64,000 bases of DNA from Streptomyces sp. STR69. GTDB taxonomy: Bacteria > Actinomycetota > Actinomycetes > Streptomycetales > Streptomycetaceae. How positions within the stretch are numbered: the first letter of the stretch is position 1; each line of letters starts with the position of its first letter. The stretch lies in the NCBI RefSeq assembly GCF_024519455.1, contig NZ_JALJRY010000021.1, positions 104,463-168,462 of the forward strand, in the 5' to 3' direction. The position numbers were made by a program, and so were the translations under genes. Shown in pieces: positions 40,331 to 47,593 of the stretch. A model generated the notes under the pieces. That model ran no database searches. It was not told the origin of the DNA and worked only from the letters and a program-made list of their open reading frames with translations.

Positions 40331-41155
40331 CTAGGGGAGTTGGAGGAACTCCTGAGCTCCGCGCAGCCGTGTGCCCAGCCGCTCCTGTGTGGCTCGGCTG
40401 TCGAGACGGACGTCGAGGGCCATGGACTCGCCCTCTCGGCGCCCGGCGGGGAGCCTGCTCGCGTCGAGTCCGTCACGTCGGGCGATGAGCACACCGAGGT
40501 CGTGGCGGCTCAGGGCGTCCGGCCCGGCCAGGTGGAACATGCCCGACTCGTCGGACAGCGCGAGTTCCAGCAGGGCGGCGGCCAGGTCCTCGACGTGGAC
40601 CGGACAGCGGACGACATCGGTGAACAGGACGCCTTCGCGAGCACCGGCGGCCAGTTCGTGCACCATGCGCTCGTGCGCGGAGCCGCCGTGGCCGATGACC
40701 AGCGAGGTGCGCGCGACCGCGGCGGCCGGTGTCAGGAGGCGTACGGCTGTCTCGGCGGCGGCCTTCGCCGCGCCGTACGGGGTGACCGGGTCGGGCAGGC
40801 ACGACTCGTCGTAGGACATCCGGGAACCGGAGAACACGGCGTCGCTGGAGACATGGACCAGGCGGCGGCCATGGCGTGCCGCGGCCATCGCCACGCGGAC
40901 CGAGCCGTCGGCGGTGACCGCCCAGTCGCTCAGTCCGCTGGTCGCGTTGATGATCGCGTCCGGGGTCAACTCGGCCAGGAGGTCGTCGAGTCGGTCGGGC
41001 GCGCGCAGGTCGAGCCGGTGCCAGGAGACGCCGGGCGGCGCGGTACCGGGTCGTGCGGAGCAGTACGTCGCCGCCGTGGCCCAGCCCGCCGCGCTCGCCC
41101 GGCGCACGAGTTCCGTGCCCAGGAAACCGCTGCCGCCGACCACAAGGACTCTCAC
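40331..41155 (-). CDS. RmlD-like SDR reductase (dTDP-4-dehydrorhamnose reductase family)
   Basis: This 274-residue extended short-chain dehydrogenase has an N-terminal nucleotide-binding GGSGFLG, a VHVSSDAVFSG strand and the YxxxK catalytic pair in TPYGAAKAAAE. The closest architecture is RmlD, which reduces dTDP-4-keto-6-deoxy sugars. Without other sugar-nucleotide genes nearby, a rhamnose role is not supported, and such orphan copies are often annotated simply as sugar-nucleotide reductases. It starts at a GTG 5 bases after the stop of the large permease gene on the same strand, so the two are probably co-transcribed. Confidence 0.82.
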   Translation of the reverse strand: MRVLVVGGSGFLGTELVRRASAAGWATAATYCSARPGTAPPGVSWHRLDLRAPDRLDDLLAELTPDAIINATSGLSDWAVTADGSVRVAMAAARHGRRLVHVSSDAVFSGSRMSYDESCLPDPVTPYGAAKAAAETAVRLLTPAAAVARTSLVIGHGGSAHERMVHELAAGAREGVLFTDVVRCPVHVEDLAAALLELALSDESGMFHLAGPDALSRHDLGVLIARRDGLDASRLPAGRREGESMALDVRLDSRATQERLGTRLRGAQEFLQLP

Positions 41156-41160
41156 AGCGG

Positions 41161-43146
41161 TCAGCCGACGTGGACGCGGGGCCGCCGGTGCCGGTCCGGT
41201 TCCGCGCGGCGGAGTACCTCGCGGGTGACCGGTGCGACCTCGCCGTCGCCGAAGACCAGGAAACGGATCAGATGACTGACCGGGTTGCCCTCGGTCCAGT
41301 CGAAGTAGGCGTGCGGGACCTCGCCGGTACGGTCCCGCAGGGCGAGCAGGACCGCGGCGATCGCGTTGGGCACCGTGGGGCCCTCGACCCGGAGCCGCCG
41401 TACCCCGTACTTCTTGTCGCCGTGCACGGTGATGTCGGCGGTGAAGTCCGAGGAGTCGCGGACGGTCACCTCCACGAAGAGCACCGGCCCACCGTCCGGG
41501 ATGTGGGTGTGCTCGCGCTGGCTGTACTCCTTGGCGCGGTACTCACGCGTGCTGTGCTCCTGTGGCTCGTTGGCGATCAGTCGCAGAGGGCCGGAGCGGG
41601 CCGCCTCGTCGACGAAACGGGCTGCCGTGTCGTCGAACGTGACCTCGGCGGCGCGGAGTTCGAAGGCGCGGTGGATGCGCGAACCGAACGACGTCGCCAG
41701 GATCAGCACGATGAAGATGCCGGCGATCTTGATGCCGTCGGGCCGTTCGATGACGTTCGTGACGAGGGTGTACGCGAACACGGCGGTGATCGTGCCGAAG
41801 CCGAGCGTCGCCTTGCGATGGCCGCGCTTGTGCACGGTGACCGTGGAGGCGAACGCCGCCGAGAGCATCAGGACCAGCACACCGGTCGCGTACGCACCGC
41901 TCTGGGCATCGACGCTCGCGTGAAACCAGAGCGTGATGAGGACGGCCGTCACCATGAACACGAGGACCAGGGGGCGCACCGCCCGCGTCCACTCGGGCGC
42001 CATGCCGTAGCGCGGCAGATAGCGGGGGACGAGGTTCAGCAGCCCGGCGAGCGCGGAGGCGCCCGCGAACCACAGGATCGCGATCGTCGAGACGTCGTAG
42101 AACGTGCCGAAGACCTGGCCCAGGTGCTCGTGCGCGAGATAGGCGAGCGCGCGGCCGTTCGCCGGGCCGCCCGTCTTGAACGCGCTCTGCGGGATGAGGA
42201 TGGTCGTCGCCAGGCTGGACAGGAGCAGGAAGCCGGACATGATCACGGCGGCCGTGGTGAGCAGCCTGCGGGTCTCGCGGATGCGGCCCGTCGGCTTCTC
42301 CCAGGTGTCCGTCGGATCGCCCTTGACCTGTGGCATCACCGCCACACCGGTCTCGAAGCCGGACATGCCGAGCGCGAGCTTCGGGAACACGAGCAGTGCG
42401 ACCCCGACCATCGCGAGCGGCGAGGAGTGCGCGGCCGTCATCGCGTCCGTCCAGTCGCCGATCTTCACCGGATGGCTCAGCACCTCCCAGGCGGACACCG
42501 CGAGGACCACCACGTTGAGCGAGAGATACACGCCCACCAGCACCACGGCGATCCCGATGGCCTCCCGGAACCCCTTGAGGAAGACCGCGCCCAGCGCACC
42601 GACCAGTACCAGGGTGATCCAGGTGTTGCCGCCGTGCATCCAGCCCGGCGCGAAGGGGTTCTCCACGACGTGTGCCGCCGCGTCCGCCGCCGACAGGGTG
42701 ACCGTGATCATGAAGTCGGTCGCCGCGAAGCCCAGCAGCACCAGGACGAAGATCTTCCCCGACCACCACGGCAGCAGCCGCTCCAGCATGGCGATCGACC
42801 CCTCGCCGTGCGGACTCTCGTGCGCCACCCGTCGATACACCGGCAGCGCCCCGAGCAACGTAAGCCCAATGAGCACGACCGTCGCCAGCGGCGACAGCAG
42901 CCCGGCCGCGAGCGCGGCGATGCCCGGCTGGTAGCCGAGGGTGGAGAAGTAGTCGACGCCGGTCAGACACATGACCCGCCACCAGCGGTGACCCTCGTGC
43001 TCCGGGTTCGGGGTCGCGTGCGGCCCCGGATGCCGTGCGCTCTGCTCGCTCAGACCGTCCAGGAGCCAGGTCCGGCAGCGCTCGGCGGCGGACCCCGAAC
43101 CGTCGGACTCCGTGCTCTCCGTAGGCTCCGCCTGCGCGCCGGTCAT
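41161..43146 (-). CDS. Large APC/KUP-like permease with C-terminal cytoplasmic domain
   Basis: This 661-residue protein has a cytoplasmic N-terminus of about 55 residues. About twelve membrane helices follow (residues about 60-490), opening with [20 protein letters not shown]. It ends with a hydrophilic domain of about 160 residues ([13 protein letters not shown] to the end). [11 protein letters not shown] and [19 protein letters not shown] are further APC-like segments. Overall length and the soluble tail resemble KUP/KimA-type potassium or organic-ion importers rather than small amino acid permeases. The substrate is not established. The gene is divergent from yigZ and precedes an SDR gene. 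Its leader contains a CCCGGGGCCCGGG palindrome of unknown meaning. Confidence 0.78.
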   Translation of the reverse strand: MTGAQAEPTESTESDGSGSAAERCRTWLLDGLSEQSARHPGPHATPNPEHEGHRWWRVMCLTGVDYFSTLGYQPGIAALAAGLLSPLATVVLIGLTLLGALPVYRRVAHESPHGEGSIAMLERLLPWWSGKIFVLVLLGFAATDFMITVTLSAADAAAHVVENPFAPGWMHGGNTWITLVLVGALGAVFLKGFREAIGIAVVLVGVYLSLNVVVLAVSAWEVLSHPVKIGDWTDAMTAAHSSPLAMVGVALLVFPKLALGMSGFETGVAVMPQVKGDPTDTWEKPTGRIRETRRLLTTAAVIMSGFLLLSSLATTILIPQSAFKTGGPANGRALAYLAHEHLGQVFGTFYDVSTIAILWFAGASALAGLLNLVPRYLPRYGMAPEWTRAVRPLVLVFMVTAVLITLWFHASVDAQSGAYATGVLVLMLSAAFASTVTVHKRGHRKATLGFGTITAVFAYTLVTNVIERPDGIKIAGIFIVLILATSFGSRIHRAFELRAAEVTFDDTAARFVDEAARSGPLRLIANEPQEHSTREYRAKEYSQREHTHIPDGGPVLFVEVTVRDSSDFTADITVHGDKKYGVRRLRVEGPTVPNAIAAVLLALRDRTGEVPHAYFDWTEGNPVSHLIRFLVFGDGEVAPVTREVLRRAEPDRHRRPRVHVG

Positions 43147-43271
43147 GCTGAGAACTCCCTGAGATCGGACGAGCGTGCCCGGGGCCCGGGCAACGAGGAG
43201 CGAGTATCCACCACATCGTCACCCGCACCCGGACCGGGGGCGACCCCTGACCCTGCGCATAGGCTGGCCGG

Positions 43272-43898
43272 ATGCAGGACGAGTACCGCACAGTGGCCCG
43301 CCCGGGCGTGCACGAGACCGAGGTCAACCGCTCCCGCTTCCTGTGCGCCCTCGCCCCGGCGGCCACCGAGCAGGAGGCGCAGGACTTCGTCGCCCGCGTC
43401 CGCAAGGAACACACCGACGCCACGCACAACTGCTTCGCCTACGTCATCGGCGCCGACGCCGCGATCCAGCGGGCGAGCGACGACGGCGAACCCGGCGGCA
43501 CCGCCGGCGTCCCCATGCTCCAGATGCTGCTGCGCCGCGACATGCGGTACGTCGTCGCCGTAGTCACCCGCTACTACGGCGGCGTCAAGCTCGGCGCGGG
43601 CGGCCTTATCAGGGCCTACGGCGGCTCGGTCGGCGAAGCGCTCGACACCCTCGGCACGCTCACCCGCCGCCGCTTCCGGCTCGCCACGGTGACCGTCGAC
43701 CACCAGCGGGCCGGCAAGATCCAGAACGACCTGCACGCCACCGGCCGCGAGGTCCGCGATGTCCGCTACGGCGAGGCGGTCACCATCGAGATCGGTCTGC
43801 CGGACGCGGACGTGGACGCGTTCCGGGCGTGGCTGGCCGATGCCACCGCCGGGACGGCGAATCTGGAACTGGGCGGCGAGGCGTACGGAGACGCCTGA
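43272..43898 (+). CDS. YigZ/IMPACT-family protein
   Basis: This 208-residue protein belongs to UPF0029 (YigZ/IMPACT N-terminal). It has EVNRSRFLCALAPA, HNCFAYVIGAD, SDDGEPGGTAGVPML and VTRYYGGVKLGAGGLIRAYG, the last being the family signature. A ferredoxin-like C-terminal domain follows (about 140-208). Eukaryotic IMPACT modulates GCN2. Bacterial YigZ proteins have a possible RNA- or ribosome-linked role that is not firmly defined. It starts at ATG 43272 and is divergent from the large permease gene. Confidence 0.93.
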   Translation: MQDEYRTVARPGVHETEVNRSRFLCALAPAATEQEAQDFVARVRKEHTDATHNCFAYVIGADAAIQRASDDGEPGGTAGVPMLQMLLRRDMRYVVAVVTRYYGGVKLGAGGLIRAYGGSVGEALDTLGTLTRRRFRLATVTVDHQRAGKIQNDLHATGREVRDVRYGEAVTIEIGLPDADVDAFRAWLADATAGTANLELGGEAYGDA

Positions 43899-43921
43899 CC
43901 GCACAGGGTTTTGACGATGTG

Positions 43922-45901
43922 TCAGGAGCGCCAGTGCCAGACCTGGTTGGAGCTGCCCGCGCAGCCGAAGGTCTGGACCGGCTGACCGTCCTGCCCCGAC
44001 TTGGAGGCCTCCGCGTCCAGACAGAAGCCGTCCGGGGCGCTGACCAGGGTCCCGGCGCTGCCCAGTTGCCACCGCTGCGCGCTCAGCCCGTCGCAGCTCC
44101 TGGCCCGGATCTTCGAAAAGTTCTGGCCGACGGTGTCGGCGTCGGCGTCCAGGCAGGTGTGGTCGCCCTGATTGACGACGAGGTACTGGGACGCGTGGCC
44201 GGGCACGCGGTAGAGCGCCCACTTCTGGGCCGGCGTGCCGTTGCACCCCCACACCTGCACCGCCGAGACGCGGGCGTCGAGGCACCGGGCGACCTCGACG
44301 GCGTGGACGTTCTCGGTGACGGTCACCGAACCGGCCCTGACCGGTCCGCGCTCCGCGCCGTACAGCAGTTTCATCGTCTGCGCGTCGACCGACCCGCTCG
44401 GAGTGGTTCCGGCCTCGGTCTGGAACGCCTTCACCGCGTCGCTCGTCGTCTCCCCGTAGTCGCCGTCGACCGTGACGTGCAACCCGTAGCCGGCGAGCAG
44501 GAGTTGGAGGGCCTTGACGCAGTCGCCGTGGGAGTGCGACGCGATTTCGGCGACGCACGAGGCGATCCGGATGTCGAGGGTCGCGGGATCGTGAGTGGCC
44601 GGCGCCTTCGTCGGGCTCTGTGACGCCACGTTCCCCGTGCCCGGCAGGGTCGAGTCCCCGTTCGGCGAACTGCTCGGCGCCGAGGGCGAGTTCTCCGGCA
44701 CGGCCGCTGCCGAGGACGCCTCCGGCCCGGCACCGGCCGACGTCCCGTCGTCGTGGTGCAGCAGCAGCGTCGCGGTGATGCTGCCGGCGACCAGGACGGC
44801 GGCGGCGACGGCACCCACGATCAACTTTCCGCGTTTCCCGGACGCGAACTCGCGTTTCCCGGGAGCGACTTGGGGCTTGCCGGGCTTCTCGGCAGGCGGT
44901 TCCGGGGGCGTCGCGACGGGACGGGCGGCGGGGGAGATCGCGAGCCCGGGGGAGGCCCCCCGCTCGGGAGCGGCTACACGTGGCGGGTCGCCGACCGGCC
45001 CGGACAGCTGATGTCCGATGGCCGTCCTGAACACGGCTTCGGGTGACGGCCGTTGCTCGGGGTCCTTGTCCAGGCAGACGCGGATGAACGCGGCCAGGTC
45101 CGTGTCTACGGCCGCCACCTTGTCGAGGGTTTCCTCCCGGGGCGGGTCGAAGGCCACCCGGTGCAGCACGTCGACGCCCGTGCCCTCGCCGAACGGCGCC
45201 TCCCCGGCGACGGCGTAGGTGAGCGTGGAGGCCAGTGAGAAGACGTCCGAGGCGGCGGTCACCTCCTGGCCGCGGACCTGCTCTGGGGACATGTAGGCGG
45301 GGGTACCCACGTTCTGGCCGGTGGCGGTGATCGAGGTGCCGTCGGTGGCCTGGACGACACCGAAGTCGATGACGCGGGCGCCGTCGGCACCGAGGATGAC
45401 GTTGGACGGCTTGAGGTCGCGGTGCACCAGCCCGGCGCGCCAGATCGCCTCGATCGCGCGTCCCACGTCGGCGAACAGCCGCCAGGCCGCCGCCGCGTCG
45501 ATCGGTCCGCGCGCGTCGACCAGCTGGTCCAGGGTGGGCCCGGGTATGTACTCGGTGGCGACCCAGACCAGGTCCTCCTCGCAGCCGCTGCCCAACAGCC
45601 GTACGATGTGCGCTCCTTGGATGCTGTCCAGGGCGCCGACCTCGCGCTCGAAGCGCTTGCGGAACTGCGGGTCCTCCGCGTACTCGGGACGGATCACCTT
45701 CACGGCGGCCGGGCCGGTGCCGCCCGTGGTGTCGCGGCCGAGATAGACCCGGCCCATCCCGCCGCTGCCCAGTACCGACAGCAAGCGGTACGGGCCCGCC
45801 TGCCGGGGGTCGCTCTTCCGCAACGGGACCTCGGGCGGCGGTTCCATCCCCGCCGCCGCATAGGCCATCGTTTCGGACCGACCGCGGTACTCGACTGGCA
45901 T
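43922..45901 (-). CDS. Membrane Ser/Thr protein kinase with extracellular peptidoglycan-binding and ricin-type lectin domains
   Basis: This 659-residue protein has a cytoplasmic Hanks-type kinase domain (about residues 38-300) with GSGGMGRVYLG, the Lys of AAVKVI, HRDLKPSN, IDFG and GTPAYMSPEQ, all intact. A Pro/Lys-rich juxtamembrane stretch, one membrane helix (about 358-382) and a Ser/Pro-rich linker follow. Outside are a PG_binding_1 module (about 440-512, with LQLLLAGYGLHVTVDGDYG and AVKAFQ) and a ricin B beta-trefoil (about 520-659) with three QxW repeats (QKW, QRW, QVW). It probably couples recognition of cell-wall or extracellular glycan to phosphorylation inside. The PASTA repeats of PknB are absent. 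Targets are unknown. Confidence 0.92.
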   Translation of the reverse strand: MPVEYRGRSETMAYAAAGMEPPPEVPLRKSDPRQAGPYRLLSVLGSGGMGRVYLGRDTTGGTGPAAVKVIRPEYAEDPQFRKRFEREVGALDSIQGAHIVRLLGSGCEEDLVWVATEYIPGPTLDQLVDARGPIDAAAAWRLFADVGRAIEAIWRAGLVHRDLKPSNVILGADGARVIDFGVVQATDGTSITATGQNVGTPAYMSPEQVRGQEVTAASDVFSLASTLTYAVAGEAPFGEGTGVDVLHRVAFDPPREETLDKVAAVDTDLAAFIRVCLDKDPEQRPSPEAVFRTAIGHQLSGPVGDPPRVAAPERGASPGLAISPAARPVATPPEPPAEKPGKPQVAPGKREFASGKRGKLIVGAVAAAVLVAGSITATLLLHHDDGTSAGAGPEASSAAAVPENSPSAPSSSPNGDSTLPGTGNVASQSPTKAPATHDPATLDIRIASCVAEIASHSHGDCVKALQLLLAGYGLHVTVDGDYGETTSDAVKAFQTEAGTTPSGSVDAQTMKLLYGAERGPVRAGSVTVTENVHAVEVARCLDARVSAVQVWGCNGTPAQKWALYRVPGHASQYLVVNQGDHTCLDADADTVGQNFSKIRARSCDGLSAQRWQLGSAGTLVSAPDGFCLDAEASKSGQDGQPVQTFGCAGSSNQVWHWRS

Positions 45902-46395
45902 GGGAACCCTGTGTCTCTCGCGTGGTGCGTGTGACGTGAGATTAGCGCAGCTCCCGTGTGTGGCAGGGGAGTTGGGGGTTTCCTGCGGGGGCTCAGCCGC
46001 CTCGCGGGAGACCTGTGCCGAGAAGGCCGCGCGAGTGGTCCGGGGCGACGGCGAATCGCTCGCCGCCCCCGGCTGACCCCCACCCCGGGCCGAGCGGTGG
46101 CTGCCGGGTCGGTGGGGAGGGCCGGGGACTCGTAGGGGTGCCTGTGCCGGCCCGGCCGGGGTGGGCGCAGGCGCCCATATCCGTCTTCGACGAGCACCGG
46201 GGCTGCGGGTTCGGGCTGGGCCTCTACGTCGTGACCGATACGTCGTCAGTTGCGCAACCTCGTGTACCAGGCCATGACATAAAGGGTGTTCGGTGTCGAC
46301 ATAAGGGATATTTGGGGCGTTTTGTTCGTCGATGTGCTGGCGAGTGTGTGGCCGTGGTGAAGCAGGGGGGCCACAGGCGCTAGCGTGGTGGCTCC
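45902..46395. other. 494-base intergenic region between the kinase and sbcD genes
   Basis: This is the longest gap in the window. The left part contains an imperfect GC-rich hairpin (about 46036-46074). Around 46172-46236 the + strand can be read as PISVFDEHRGCGFGLGLYVV, which looks like a remnant of a histidine-kinase ATPase G-box but has no surrounding domain. From 46245 the DNA is AT-richer and holds two GACATAA repeats 22 bases apart. I saw no complete gene and no tRNA. Confidence 0.5.
46276..46304. promoter_or_regulatory. Direct repeat GACATAA spaced two helical turns
   Basis: GACATAA occurs at 46276-46282 and 46298-46304, each followed by AGGG or GGG, with a 22-base periodicity. It lies about 95-120 bases upstream of sbcD in the only AT-rich part of this gap. 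It may mark a regulator binding site for the sbcDC operon. Confidence 0.35.
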
Positions 46396-47559
46396 ATGAA
46401 ACTGCTGCACACCTCCGACTGGCACCTGGGCCGGGCGTTCCACCGAGTGAACATGCTCGGGGCCCAGGCCGACTTCGTGAGTCACCTCGTCACCACCGTG
46501 CGCGAGCGCGCGGTGGACGCCGTGGTCGTGTCGGGAGACGTGTACGACCGCGCCGTACCGCCGCTGGCCGCCGTCGAGCTCTTCGACGACACCCTGCACC
46601 GGCTCGCCGACCTGGGCGTGCCCACGGTGATGATCTCCGGGAACCACGACTCGGCCCGTCGGCTCGGCGTCGGCGCGGGACTGATCGACCGCGCGGGCAT
46701 CCATCTGCGCACCGAACCGTCGGCCTGCGGGACGCCCGTGGTGATTCCGGACGCGTTCGGCGACGTGGCCTTCTACGGGCTGCCGTATCTCGAACCCGCC
46801 CTGGTGAAGGCCGAGTTCGGGGTGGAGAAGGCCGGGCACGAAGCGGTACTGGCCGCAGCCATGGAGCGCGTCCGCGCCGACCTCGCAGACCGCCCGCCCG
46901 GCACCCGGTCCGTGGTCCTCGCCCATGCCTTCGTCACCGGCGGCGAGGCCAGCGACAGCGAGCGGGACATCACCGTCGGCGGGGTCGCCGCCGTACCGGC
47001 CGGGGTCTTCGACGGCGTCGACTACGTGGCGCTCGGGCATCTGCACGGCTCCCAGACCATCACCGGGCGCGTGCGCTACTCGGGCTCCCCGCTGCCGTAC
47101 TCCTTCTCCGAGGCCGACCACCGCAAGAGCATGTGGCTCGTCGACCTCGACGCCGACGGGACCGTCACCGCCGAACGCGTCGACTGCCCGGTTCCGCGCG
47201 AACTGGCCAGGATCCGGGGCATGTTGGAGGACCTGCTCGACGACCCGCAGCTCGCGCGGCACGCGGAGGCCTGGGTCGAGGCGACGCTCACCGACCCGGT
47301 CCGCCCGGCCGACCCCATGGCCCGGCTCACCGAACGCTTCCCGCACACCCTCAGCCTGGTCTTCGACCCCGAGCGGACCCCGGACGACCCCGACGTGTCG
47401 TACGCCAGGCGCCTCGCGGGCCGCAGCGACCAGGAGATCGCCGACGACTTCGTGGCCCATGTGCGGGGCGCCGGACCCGACGACGACGAACAGACCGTGC
47501 TCCAGGAGGCGTTCGACGCGGTGCGCGCGGACGCGGTGGTCCGGGAGGTGTCGCCGTGA
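46396..47559 (+). CDS. sbcD: Nuclease SbcCD subunit D
   Basis: This 387-residue Mre11/SbcD metallophosphoesterase shows the five phosphoesterase motifs: HTSDWHLG, VVSGDVYDR, ISGNHDS, VLAHAF and LGHLHG. A C-terminal capping and SbcC-interaction region follows. With SbcC it forms a DNA exonuclease/endonuclease that opens hairpins and trims protein-blocked ends. The ATG at 46396 is clear. sbcC follows after 34 bases on the same strand. Confidence 0.97.
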   Translation: MKLLHTSDWHLGRAFHRVNMLGAQADFVSHLVTTVRERAVDAVVVSGDVYDRAVPPLAAVELFDDTLHRLADLGVPTVMISGNHDSARRLGVGAGLIDRAGIHLRTEPSACGTPVVIPDAFGDVAFYGLPYLEPALVKAEFGVEKAGHEAVLAAAMERVRADLADRPPGTRSVVLAHAFVTGGEASDSERDITVGGVAAVPAGVFDGVDYVALGHLHGSQTITGRVRYSGSPLPYSFSEADHRKSMWLVDLDADGTVTAERVDCPVPRELARIRGMLEDLLDDPQLARHAEAWVEATLTDPVRPADPMARLTERFPHTLSLVFDPERTPDDPDVSYARRLAGRSDQEIADDFVAHVRGAGPDDDEQTVLQEAFDAVRADAVVREVSP

Positions 47560-47593
47560 ACGCGCGGCGCGTGGAGGAAGGGGGCGGTGGCCG

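Noticed and set aside
43147-43271. A c-di-AMP (ydaO) riboswitch ahead of the KUP-like permease
   Set aside because: The leader is only 125 bases and shared with a divergent gene. I could not find the paired conserved cores, only a GC-rich palindrome.
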